Of a DNA stretch of 64,000 bases, positions 55,441-63,902 are shown piece after piece. The DNA lies in NCBI RefSeq assembly GCF_014694455.1, contig NZ_JAAUWT010000004.1, positions 300,516 to 364,515 on the forward strand. The letters are read 5' to 3'. How positions within the stretch are numbered: the first letter of the stretch is position 1; every line of letters starts with the position of its first letter. A program made the translations under genes and the position numbers. This stretch comes from Vibrio sp. S9_S30. Its GTDB lineage: Bacteria; Pseudomonadota; Gammaproteobacteria; Enterobacterales; Vibrionaceae. The notes under the pieces were generated by a model. The model searched no databases. It was not told the origin of the DNA and worked only from the letters and a program-made list of their open reading frames with translations.

Positions 55441-56649
55441 ATGTTTTCTGCCTGCCCAGTACCAGACCAAGCCGCCGTAGTGACGGCTGAGTCGTATCAG
55501 CTTGAAGCTGTTAAGGCTGTAAGAGAGCTTGCAGCTCGTTTAAACACACCACATATCGGGTTTGTTTTGTTCTTTTGCTCCGCAGCCTACGACTTGAAAG
55601 AACTCGAATCGGAAATGGATCGCGCGTTTACCTATTGCAAAGTGATGGGGTGTACGACGGCGGGGGAAATCACCAGTAGCGGTTATGCCAAAAGTAGCAT
55701 CAGTGCGATAGGTTTTACCGAGAGAGCGTTCACGGTGTCTGGAATGGTGATACCCCTAGAAAACTTTGAGTTGGATGTTGCTCAGCACTGCGTCGAAACA
55801 TTATTTGAAGATTGCCGAAGCCAGTTGAAGGCGCCCATTAAGCACAGTAGCTTTGTGCTGACGCTGATAGACGGCTTGTCTCCGCAAGAAGAAAATTTCC
55901 TCGTTACATTGGATACGGCGCTGGGACGAATTCCACATTTTGGTGGGTCGGCTGGAGACGATGAAAATTTGGCGAATACGCATGTGTATTTTGATGGCCA
56001 ATTTTATACTGACTCAGCCATTGTGGTGATGTTCAATACCACTTGCCCATTTGAAGTGTTCACAACGCATCATGTTCAAAGTTCGGGCAGTAAGTTGGTG
56101 GTCACGAAGGCCGACAGTGAATGCCGCCGAGTATACGAATTTAATGCCGAGCCTGCTGCGCTGGTGTACGCGAGGGAAGCGGGCATCTTGCTCGACGATC
56201 TCCGACCTGAAGTCTACGCATTACATCCTCTTGCGGTAAAAGTGGGTGGCGAGTTTTATATTCGGTCCATTCAGAAAGTGAATGACGATCTGAGTTTGGA
56301 TTTTTATTGTGCCGTTGATGATGGCATTGTCGTGACGGCGATGAAACCTGGTGACATTTACGCCAACGCAAGGCAAAAACTCAGCGAAGTGTCAGAAAGG
56401 GTAGGAGACCTAGAAATCATTATTGGGTGCGATTGTTTTTTTAGGCGCAAGGAAATCGAACAAACTAACGGTCTAGAAACCATTAAAGCCATCTTCAGGG
56501 ACTTCCGTATGGTCGGTTTTAATACTTACGGGGAGCAGCTTGGTGGCGTGCATATGAATCAGACACTAACAGGGGTGGCGATTGGTCGTCAGCCTAATGT
56601 GTATCCCCTCTCTTCGAACATGTCAGAAGTGCATGAAAAGGTAGGGTAA
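55441..56649 (+). CDS. FIST-domain signal sensor protein
   Basis: 402 residues. The N-terminal FIST part (LNTPHIGFVLFFCSAAYDL, CTTAGEIT, GGSAGDDENLANTHVY) and the C-terminal FIST_C part (IIGCDCFFRRKEIEQ, GFNTYGEQLGGVHMNQT) are clear. FIST domains are proposed to sense small ligands such as amino acids. It ends directly before the kinase start with no gap (TAA then ATG), and so acts with it. The same pair accompanies quinoprotein alcohol systems in Pseudomonas. Confidence 0.88.
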   Translation: MFSACPVPDQAAVVTAESYQLEAVKAVRELAARLNTPHIGFVLFFCSAAYDLKELESEMDRAFTYCKVMGCTTAGEITSSGYAKSSISAIGFTERAFTVSGMVIPLENFELDVAQHCVETLFEDCRSQLKAPIKHSSFVLTLIDGLSPQEENFLVTLDTALGRIPHFGGSAGDDENLANTHVYFDGQFYTDSAIVVMFNTTCPFEVFTTHHVQSSGSKLVVTKADSECRRVYEFNAEPAALVYAREAGILLDDLRPEVYALHPLAVKVGGEFYIRSIQKVNDDLSLDFYCAVDDGIVVTAMKPGDIYANARQKLSEVSERVGDLEIIIGCDCFFRRKEIEQTNGLETIKAIFRDFRMVGFNTYGEQLGGVHMNQTLTGVAIGRQPNVYPLSSNMSEVHEKVG

Positions 56650-58563
56650 ATGTCGGATGAAGCGTTAAAACGTCAACTTGAAGAAGCCCTAGCGGAAAAT
56701 GAACGTCAGAAGAAGATCATCGATTCGTTGGTGCGCCGGGTTGAACAAGACAGCAGCCACCGTGTTGATCCTTATGCTGCTTTCCAGCATTCCGTTGTAT
56801 TGGCCGATCAGGTTCGGGAAAAAACAGAAGAACTCAACAATACTCTGCATAAGCTAGAAAGCATCAACCGAGCACTGTCTCTTGCGAACCAAAAAGTCGA
56901 GCGCGCTCAGCAGCGCTTTGTGGATGCCATTGAATCCATCTCTGATGGGTTTGCTTTGTATGACAAAGAGAGACATTTAGTGCATTCCAACAGCCGATTC
57001 CAGCAGTATTGGCTTGATCATGATATTTCACTTGATGTGTCAAGCGTGACTCTGGCGGAAGTCAAAAGGCTTGCGCACACCAAAGGGCTTATCGTAAAAG
57101 AGTTGCCTTATTCCGACCTGCATGGCGGAAGAGTGTTTCAGCAGCGAGATAATCGCTGGGTGCAAGTGAGCGAGCGCCGAACCTCCGATGGCGGGCTGGT
57201 GATGTTGTACACCGACATTACGTTACTCAAAGAAGCCGAATCGGCTAGGTATGAAGCCACCATCAGTGAAAAGCTACGCCAGTCTTATCAAACGTTAGAA
57301 AAGCGCGTGCAGCTACGAACTGCTCAACTGGAAGATCTCAATACCCAGCTAAGTAAAGAAGTCAATGAACGGCGGGAGATCCAAGACAGGCTGCTTGAAG
57401 CCAAACAAGAAGCAGAACTGGCGAATTTATCAAAAACAAAATTTCTTGCTGCTATCAGCCACGACCTATTGCAACCTTTGAATGCCGCGCAGTTGTTTTT
57501 GGGATCTCTGCGGGCCCAGAGGCTAGGTCCACCGGCGCGTCGGCTGGTGGATTCGTTGGATCATTCTCTCTCGGATGTTGAATCCTTAATTACGATGCTG
57601 GTCGATATTTCTAAGTTAGATGCAGGAACCATTCGTGCCGATAAGCAGCCGTTCGCTTTAAATGAGTTGTTGGATAATATCGCGAATGAATTCCATCAAA
57701 TAGCCTTAGAGTCCGAAACGGAGGTGCGGTATGTACCCAGTAGCGTCGTCATTTATAGCGACTCCGTTTTACTGGCCAGAATTGTCCGAAATTTAATGAC
57801 TAACGCGCTGAGGTACACCGAGTCGGGTAAGGTTTTACTTGGCTGCCGGCGTACTGAAAACGGCGTCAGAATTGATGTGTTGGATACGGGGGATGGCATT
57901 CCTAAGGATAAGCAAAAAGAAGTGTTCCAAGAGTTTAAACGCTTGAGCCCTAGGAAAGCAGAAAATAGGACGCAGCTCGGGCTAGGTTTGGCCATTGTTG
58001 ATAAGATTTCAGGCGTGTTAGGGCACCATATTTCATTGGAGTCGGAACTTCACAAAGGATCGCGATTTTCGGTTTTAGTGCCTTATGGCACCGTGAAATC
58101 ATCGGCGAAACCGGTATTGCAGCCTAAAGAATTGGACGCGAGTGCTGTGTTACAAGGTTGCCGCATTTGGGTTGTGGACAACGACAGTAATATACGCAAG
58201 GCGATGAAGGAGTTACTGAGTCAGTGGGGATGTGACGTTGTCACGGCGGAGTCTCTTGCCGCCTTGCAGGTTCAATGTGATGTGTCGAGTGATTCTGTGG
58301 AATTGCTGATTGTCGATTACCACTTAGATGAAGGGAAAACCGGTTTAGAAGTGGCTGAACATGTGCATATTAATCGTCCTCATCCGGTGCCAACCATTGT
58401 GCTCAGTGCAAATCGAAGCGAAACACTGAAACAACAGGTAAGGGAAAGTGGTTATTTGTTGGTAAATAAGCCTGTCTCACCAGTTCGGCTGAAGACCATC
58501 ATCATTAGTCAGTTGCATTCTAGCTGCCAGCCTTTGCTTCAATCGCACGTCATACAAGGCTGA
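56650..58563 (+). CDS. Hybrid histidine kinase with PAS and receiver domains
   Basis: 637 residues without clear membrane helices, so probably cytoplasmic. A coiled coil (about 5-90) leads to a PAS domain (about 95-195, SISDGFALYDKERHLVHSN), another coiled coil (200-255), HisKA with H271 in ISHDLLQPLNAAQLF, HATPase (NLMTNALRYTESGKVLLG, DTGDGIPKDKQKEVFQEF, GLGLAIVDKI) and a C-terminal receiver with D556 in LLIVDYHLDE. Related kinases such as ErcS-prime/NahK act on alcohol oxidation. Likely partner of the neighbouring FIST protein and regulator. Confidence 0.9.
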   Translation: MSDEALKRQLEEALAENERQKKIIDSLVRRVEQDSSHRVDPYAAFQHSVVLADQVREKTEELNNTLHKLESINRALSLANQKVERAQQRFVDAIESISDGFALYDKERHLVHSNSRFQQYWLDHDISLDVSSVTLAEVKRLAHTKGLIVKELPYSDLHGGRVFQQRDNRWVQVSERRTSDGGLVMLYTDITLLKEAESARYEATISEKLRQSYQTLEKRVQLRTAQLEDLNTQLSKEVNERREIQDRLLEAKQEAELANLSKTKFLAAISHDLLQPLNAAQLFLGSLRAQRLGPPARRLVDSLDHSLSDVESLITMLVDISKLDAGTIRADKQPFALNELLDNIANEFHQIALESETEVRYVPSSVVIYSDSVLLARIVRNLMTNALRYTESGKVLLGCRRTENGVRIDVLDTGDGIPKDKQKEVFQEFKRLSPRKAENRTQLGLGLAIVDKISGVLGHHISLESELHKGSRFSVLVPYGTVKSSAKPVLQPKELDASAVLQGCRIWVVDNDSNIRKAMKELLSQWGCDVVTAESLAALQVQCDVSSDSVELLIVDYHLDEGKTGLEVAEHVHINRPHPVPTIVLSANRSETLKQQVRESGYLLVNKPVSPVRLKTIIISQLHSSCQPLLQSHVIQG

Positions 58564-58623
58564 ATCTCACGGAGGACCATGTCTTTTCTCAAGAGATCAG
58601 CCGCTTCAATACAACAAACGGGT

Positions 58624-59412
58624 TCAGTTGTTTATAGAAACCAACACTCGCCCTTCTTTTGACAGAACATTCCGCAAACCCAGTTTGGTTGAAAGCGACA
58701 AAGAGATGGTCATCATGACAAAAATTGCAATCATAATGATCAGTTGGTACTTAATTGCGACTAAGGGCGAGGTGCCTCCTAGGATCTGTCCAGTCATCAT
58801 GCCAGGTAAGGTGACCAAACCCGTTGCTGCCATTGAAGCAAGGATAGGGGACCACGCCTTTTGCATGGCGGCTCGAACGAAAGGTAATGACGCGTAGGTT
58901 GGAGAGGCACCCAGTGACAGCGCGGCATGGTATTCGCCTTCTCGTTCTTTGAAAGCGCTGAACAGATTTTGAAGCATGATGATATTGGCATTCATACTGT
59001 TGCCAATGAGCATCCCACAAAGTGGGATCACGTATTGCGAGCTGTACACAGGCGTTGGCTGAACAATCACAACACAAAGCACAACAATGATGGGGGAAAG
59101 GCCAATCAATAACCCTGATATCACGGGTAAGAATAAGGGTTTCATTGGAAGCTTGGCCTTATCGATGATGGCATTGGTTCCTATGGCTGCCATGATCAGA
59201 ACCCAAACAATGTTTAACGTTAGGCTATTGAGATCAAACACAAACTCCAGATAAGCCCCAACCAAAGTTAACTGAACACCCATTCGCAATACACTGATGA
59301 GTGTGTCTTTTGCTAGCCCAAGCTGAAAGTGACGATTGATGTAGAGCGGAATACAAAGCGTAAGAGAAAAAAGCAGTAGGAAACCCCAGCCAATATCAAT
59401 TGATTCCTGCAT
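58624..59412 (-). CDS. fetB: FetB-type (UPF0014) ABC permease
   Basis: 262 residues with about seven membrane helices; characteristic segments GMLIGNSMNANIIMLQNLF, EYHAALSLGASP and ATGLVTLPGMMTGQILGG. FetA-FetB is linked to iron export and oxidative stress resistance in E. coli. No fetA ATPase gene is adjacent here: the next genes are the kinase (convergent) and the lipase (divergent). Either the ATPase is elsewhere or another one is used. Confidence 0.85.
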   Translation of the reverse strand: MQESIDIGWGFLLLFSLTLCIPLYINRHFQLGLAKDTLISVLRMGVQLTLVGAYLEFVFDLNSLTLNIVWVLIMAAIGTNAIIDKAKLPMKPLFLPVISGLLIGLSPIIVVLCVVIVQPTPVYSSQYVIPLCGMLIGNSMNANIIMLQNLFSAFKEREGEYHAALSLGASPTYASLPFVRAAMQKAWSPILASMAATGLVTLPGMMTGQILGGTSPLVAIKYQLIIMIAIFVMMTISLSLSTKLGLRNVLSKEGRVLVSINN

Positions 59413-60027
59413 AGAAACCTCGATGATTTTGGTTTCATTTTATACCTAAGTCCCTTCAAGATGTTAGGTCTTATCTAACGTTTATTCGACTCCAATACCT
59501 TAACTCAGGACATTTCTGCGCCTGAACAGGCCCCCGAAACGTCTGCTTACAGCTGTATCGTGGATGTTCGCCTATAACATGGATGCTCGCCTATAACATA
59601 GATGCTCACCTGTATCGTGAATGTTGAGATGTTCTCTGTAAAGTCTTTCCGGTGACTTTCTATGAGGAGAGACTAAGATGCATTAGCTTTATAATAAACA
59701 GAATGAGTATCTCAATTATGGAAAAAGTGGCCATTTAAGATTGGCTTTCTTGTAGACTAAAGTCTTAAAAAAGCTTGTAAAACATTCGAAATCCCTAATT
59801 TACTATGCATTATGTTGGATTTTATCCGTGTGATAATGGTGCGTAAGTCACAGGTTTAGACGATGGTTGTGAGCTTTAAAATAAACTTGCCAGATTAACA
59901 TATATTTAACATTGTGAATTCTATAGTGAAATTAAACAATAGACTAAAGTAACAATGTCCTTCTATTTGTAAGGGAGTATAAAAGTCTGGCACAGGATGC
60001 ACACACAAATTGAAATAAGGGAATTCT
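59413..60027. other. 615-bp divergent intergenic region between fetB and the lipase gene
   Basis: Holds the promoters of both genes, the 19-bp tandem repeat at 59555-59630 and then an AT-rich stretch up to the lipase ribosome site (AAGGGAAT before ATG 60028). No gene is seen. Confidence 0.65.
59555..59630. repeat. 19-bp tandem repeat, 4 units
   Basis: GTATCGTGGATGTTCGCCT, ATAACATGGATGCTCGCCT, ATAACATAGATGCTCACCT, GTATCGTGAATGTTGAGAT, at exact 19-base spacing. Confidence 0.85.
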
Positions 60028-60984
60028 ATGTCTTTAAAGAAAACTTTAGTTTTATCGGTCATACTCAGTTATTCATATTCCGCGCATGCTATTGTCGCGC
60101 CAAGCGATCTTGCCAGCCTAGAAAGTTTTTATGGTAATGTCGTTAGCCCGAACATGGCTTACACACAAAGTGCTTTTGGTACCATTCATCAACCAAGCAG
60201 CCCGCCATCTCTAAATAAAGCAAGAAAAGCACTCGAGTTGTTGGACTTTGCGGAGCAAGTTTACAGTCAGTCTGGGGCACCTAGCGGATGGACGAGGGTA
60301 AAAGATGTTTCTCGTAAATCCGGTTTCAATGCAAGTATATTTAAAAAGGGTAAGAACATTGTACTGGCATTTCGGGGGAGTGAGTTAGGGACGTCTGACT
60401 GGGTAACCGATGGGATGTTATCCAATGATGAAGTGCCCAAACAATTTCTCCAAGCGATCAATTTAGCGGAACAAGTCGAGCAGGATTACCCCAATCATAC
60501 GATTCGATACACCGGCCATAGTTTGGGGGGCGGGTTAAGTACGGCAGCCGCATTGGTGACGGGAAGAACCACCGTTGCTTTTGATGCAACAGGGATTAAC
60601 GATGCTCTCAAAGCACACATTAAAAAGAAACTCGGCAGTAAATATGCGCTCACTCTGCATGCTGCCGCTATTGAAAACTACAATTTAGTGGGTGAGTTTG
60701 TTTCGGATGGCGATTGGCAGCAAGACGCCGATGTAATTGGCATTAATGCCAAGCAATACGGCGATATCTACTACCTGAGTGATGCACGCTTCACGCCATT
60801 CCCTAGAATCATTTGGGATACACCGTTAACACGCCATTTTATCACCCCAATTCGTGAAGAGTTGAACTACATCATTGACCCCTACTACTTTGACTGGACG
60901 TCAGATGAGTTGGATATCCTGTCGTTTAAAGCGACTTATTTAATCAATTCATTTCCAAGTCTATTTCAAGACATAGGTAATTAA
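60028..60984 (+). CDS. Secreted class 3 lipase (alpha/beta hydrolase)
   Basis: 318 residues with a signal peptide (MSLKKTLVLSVILSYSYSAHA). The nucleophile motif GHSLGGG (in IRYTGHSLGGGLSTAA, about residues 170-185) matches the fungal-type class 3 lipases; the oxyanion part is VLAFRGSELGTSDW. The acid and His of the triad are likely in DATGIND and TRHFITP, an inference. Acts outside the cell on lipids. Transcribed alone, ending in a hairpin. Confidence 0.87.
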   Translation: MSLKKTLVLSVILSYSYSAHAIVAPSDLASLESFYGNVVSPNMAYTQSAFGTIHQPSSPPSLNKARKALELLDFAEQVYSQSGAPSGWTRVKDVSRKSGFNASIFKKGKNIVLAFRGSELGTSDWVTDGMLSNDEVPKQFLQAINLAEQVEQDYPNHTIRYTGHSLGGGLSTAAALVTGRTTVAFDATGINDALKAHIKKKLGSKYALTLHAAAIENYNLVGEFVSDGDWQQDADVIGINAKQYGDIYYLSDARFTPFPRIIWDTPLTRHFITPIREELNYIIDPYYFDWTSDELDILSFKATYLINSFPSLFQDIGN

Positions 60985-60997
60985 TGGTTGAAACTCA

Positions 60998-61028
60998 TAA
61001 GGTTCGGCATTGTGCCGAACCTTATTTT
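60998..61028 (+). terminator. Terminator of the lipase gene
   Basis: TAAGGTTCGGCA and TGCCGAACCTTA pair perfectly (12 bp) around TTG, followed by TTTTCC. Confidence 0.88.
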
Positions 61029-61061
61029 CCTATCATGTTTTACTTCATTTATTCGTCTCGA

Positions 61062-61244
61062 TTATTGCAGTGCAACGGGAGGGCGAGTTTCACGAATCAG
61101 AATCGCTCGCTGGCACGCATCACGTTGCTTTTCCGTCATGAGCATTCCATTTCGCCAATAGCCTTTTCTTAAGGCACGCTTAAATTCATAATAAAGTTCG
61201 TCAGGAAGCTCATGCACAATAAGATTAAAGCTATTGCTGTTCAT
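61062..61244 (-). CDS. Small DUF1315-like (YeaC-type) protein
   Basis: 60 residues. The segment LPDELYYEFKRALRKGYWRNGMLMTEKQRDACQRAI (read in parts) follows the DUF1315/YeaC pattern of P-x2-Y, G-x-W, G-x2-(L/M)T-x2-Q and a conserved Cys. YeaC function is unknown. It lies 3 bases after the stop of the dihydroorotate dehydrogenase-family gene, so is likely co-transcribed with it. Confidence 0.65.
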   Translation of the reverse strand: MNSNSFNLIVHELPDELYYEFKRALRKGYWRNGMLMTEKQRDACQRAILIRETRPPVALQ

Positions 61245-61247
61245 GAT

Positions 61248-62450
61248 TTACGCCGCCTTGTCTTCCTGATTTTGCAATTCAGTCGGTTTTAACGGAGGGA
61301 GCGGATTTCTTGAACCAACGGCCTCTTCAATCGAATTAAAACCATCTTGTTTAAGAAGTTGAACTAGCCCACGGTTAATCTCATTGATATTTTGTGGCCC
61401 ATCGAAAATCATCGTTGTGATCATATGGAGCAAATTGGCTCCGGATGTGATTTTCTCGTATGCATCTCTTGCACTGAATACACCACCCACACCAATAATG
61501 GTCAGTTCACCACGAGTACGGCGGTAAACATGGCGAATAACGTTGGTAGAGATCCGCTGAAGCGGCAAGCCGCTCATCGCCCCTTTGCCTTTGGGCAGTT
61601 TACCTTGCGCGGATGGGTATTCTTCCGGCACGTGTTCTTCATTTCCTTCTGGTTTGGCGAGGTTGGTTAGAACAACGCCATCCATGTTGTGTTCCACACA
61701 CGCATCAACGATGAGGTTAATTTCATCCAATGTCAGATCAGCAGCCAACTTCACGTATATTGGACGGTCGGTTAGGGGGCGGATTTCATCGTTAACGGCA
61801 TTGAGCAATGCGTCTAGGTTGCTTCGTTCGACAAATGGCTCACCATCTTGTGTGTTTGGGCAACTGATGTTGATGGTGAAGTAATCACCAATATCTTTAA
61901 AGGCGCGTAGAGTTTTTAAGTAATCCTGAATCGAATCCTCTAAAACAAACTCTGGCGTGATATTGGATTTTGCTGCGTTGATCCCCACTCTTAATGGACC
62001 AAAATCGACACTGGCCAAACGTTTTGCGATTTTTTCAGCGCCTTGGTTATTCAAACCATACCAAACGACAATGGCTTTGGATTTCACCATGCGAAAGAGC
62101 CTTCTACCAGGGTTACCTGGGCAGACTTCGCCGGTAAAGGAACCCAGTTCCGCAAGCCCGAAGCCCAGTGACGGGTAAATTTTTGTTAATTCACCGTCTT
62201 TATCGAAACCCGCCGACAGCCCTACTGGGTTGCGGTAGGTGATACCATCGACCTTGGTATTCAAGGATTGATGTTCGTAGTTGAAAAATAAGCTGGTGAG
62301 ACCGCGAGTCAAGGCGTTAGAGCCGAGGGCTATCCCCATCTTCTTTAAAACAGAATGGGCTTGTTCTGGTTCCATAAGAAAGATGAGTGGGCGAACGATG
62401 CGATAGAGCACTCTCAGAACGAGGTTTCTCACGCCGATTAGGAAGCTCAT
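61248..62450 (-). CDS. Dihydroorotate-dehydrogenase-family flavoprotein, divergent class 2 form
   Basis: 400 residues, longer than the 336 of E. coli PyrD, with an N-terminal hydrophobic helix (about 1-25) and a 25-residue C-terminal tail. FMN barrel motifs: NPVGLSAGFDKDGE, GSFTGEVCPGNPGRRLFR, GVGGVFSARDAYEKI and GANLLHMITTMIF. The catalytic base position reads INISCPNTQDGE, with Cys (C197) as in soluble class 1 enzymes, whereas membrane class 2 enzymes have Ser. It also lacks several segments of ordinary vibrio PyrD, so it may be a paralogue with a different substrate or electron acceptor. No other pyrimidine gene is next to it. Confidence 0.8.
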   Translation of the reverse strand: MSFLIGVRNLVLRVLYRIVRPLIFLMEPEQAHSVLKKMGIALGSNALTRGLTSLFFNYEHQSLNTKVDGITYRNPVGLSAGFDKDGELTKIYPSLGFGLAELGSFTGEVCPGNPGRRLFRMVKSKAIVVWYGLNNQGAEKIAKRLASVDFGPLRVGINAAKSNITPEFVLEDSIQDYLKTLRAFKDIGDYFTINISCPNTQDGEPFVERSNLDALLNAVNDEIRPLTDRPIYVKLAADLTLDEINLIVDACVEHNMDGVVLTNLAKPEGNEEHVPEEYPSAQGKLPKGKGAMSGLPLQRISTNVIRHVYRRTRGELTIIGVGGVFSARDAYEKITSGANLLHMITTMIFDGPQNINEINRGLVQLLKQDGFNSIEEAVGSRNPLPPLKPTELQNQEDKAA

Positions 62451-62870
62451 GATTTTCTATCCTTGTTATTGGTTGACTTTTTATGCCCCTCTTATTGGAA
62501 CGAGGTCATTGAGACAATGGAAAAGAATCCTAATCTATTGAAATATTAAGATTTAAATTGAACTCCAATCACCCAATGTCGCAACATGCTTTACAAAAAG
62601 AGAGGGGTTTCTTTTGTAACCAAGATTGGCTTGGTATGTTACTAACCATAATTAAACGCAAATACGAATGCAAATAATTATCATTTAAATATTATTGATT
62701 AAGATCCATCGCCGCGATTAAACCGTGCTTTTCATTCGGATCAGGAATGACTTTTTTTTGAAATCAGGTAAAGTAACGACTTTTGAAAAAACTACCGTCA
62801 CAAGCACCGAAACTCTCTCGCGTGTTTTTGCGTGAATGTCGGCAAAATGGAAAAGTAATTAGGAAGCAAA
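62451..62870. other. 420-bp divergent intergenic region between the DHODH-like gene and ppaC
   Basis: No gene. It holds the dyad ACCAAG-ATTGG-CTTGGT (62619-62635) and an AT-rich stretch near 62660-62700 containing ATTATCATTT. The ppaC ribosome site is AGGAAGC just before 62871. Confidence 0.6.
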
Positions 62871-63776
62871 ATGATTCTAGTAGTTGGTCATAAAAACCCA
62901 GACACAGACAGTATCTGTAGTGCGATTGTTACCGCAGAGCTATTGAAAGCGCGTGGACTTGAAGCGAAAGGCATTCGCCAAGGTGAAATTAACCGTGAAA
63001 CTCAGCATGTTCTCGAAGTTGCTGGTGTCGATCAACCAGAGCTACGCACCTCTGTCGCGGGTGAGAATATTTGGTTAGTAGATTACACCGATTTGGCTCA
63101 AGCACCTGATGATATCGGTGAGGCTGAAATCCTAGGCATTGTGGATCACCACCGTTTGGGTGACGTGATGACAGTAAATCCTCTTGAAGCTTGGATTTGG
63201 CCAGTAGGCTGTACTTGTACCATTCTCTATGCTCTTTTCAAGATGGAAGAGACTGAAATCACTAAGCCACTCGCGATTTTGATGATGTCTGCAATTTTGT
63301 CCGATACTGTTGGCTTTGCTTCTCCTACTTGCACCCAGAAAGACAAAGATGCGGTATACGCTTTAGCTGACATTGCGGGTGTAGAAGATGTAGACACGTT
63401 CATCAAAGATCTTTTGATTGCGAAAACCAACATTGAAGGTTTGTCTGCTGCACAACTCGTCGAAAAAGACTTAAAAGCTTACCCATTTAACGGCCGTGAT
63501 GTGGTTGTTGGTCAGGTTGAGCTTGCGACTCTTGAGCAGGTTGACGGCATGATTGAAGGGCTAGAAGAAGATTTAGAGCGTCGCTGCTCTGAAGAAGGGT
63601 TGGCATTCGCGGCTGTTATGCTGACGGATATCACGACTGCTCAAACTCGCCTTCTTTATAAAGGTGAATGGGCAGAGAAGCTAGTGAAGCACGAAAAAGA
63701 CGGCGTATTAATGATGGAGAACACATTAAGCCGTAAGAAACAAGGTTGGCCTTGGCTTCAAGGCGAGCTTGCTTAA
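62871..63776 (+). CDS. ppaC: Manganese-dependent inorganic pyrophosphatase (family II)
   Basis: 301 residues. DHH-family motifs: VGHKNPDTDSICSAI, GIVDHHRLGDV and ILSDTVGFASPT, with the DHHA2-type C part ending in SRKKQGWPWLQ. It hydrolyses pyrophosphate in the cytoplasm. Family II (Mn-type) pyrophosphatases are typical of vibrios in addition to family I, which supports the organism assignment. An IS4-type element begins just downstream. Confidence 0.95.
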   Translation: MILVVGHKNPDTDSICSAIVTAELLKARGLEAKGIRQGEINRETQHVLEVAGVDQPELRTSVAGENIWLVDYTDLAQAPDDIGEAEILGIVDHHRLGDVMTVNPLEAWIWPVGCTCTILYALFKMEETEITKPLAILMMSAILSDTVGFASPTCTQKDKDAVYALADIAGVEDVDTFIKDLLIAKTNIEGLSAAQLVEKDLKAYPFNGRDVVVGQVELATLEQVDGMIEGLEEDLERRCSEEGLAFAAVMLTDITTAQTRLLYKGEWAEKLVKHEKDGVLMMENTLSRKKQGWPWLQGELA

Positions 63777-63866
63777 CTCTCTATTTATTAAAGTGTTAGT
63801 AAAGCCGGGGCATGTGCTCTAATGCCGATCGTTTAAGACTCTTGAACGATCCTTAATAGTCTTCAT

Positions 63867-63902
63867 AATCGGCCCCAGATATGTATCTGGGACCGATTTT
63901 TT
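63867..63902 (+). terminator. Strong hairpin with T-run directly before the transposase start
   Basis: AATCGGCCCCAGATA and TATCTGGGACCGATT pair with one mismatch around two bases, followed by TTTT and then ATG. It would end read-through transcription from ppaC, and its position at the start codon also resembles the guard hairpins that limit transposase expression from outside promoters. Confidence 0.75.

Noticed and set aside
14351..59630. CRISPR-like arrays
   Set aside because: The repeats are directly adjacent without unique spacers, units are 6-21 bp, unrelated between arrays, and no cas gene is present.
62655..62700. Fur box before the DHODH-like gene or ppaC
   Set aside because: Only ATTATCATTT matches; the full 19-bp dyad is not met and the region is simply AT-rich.
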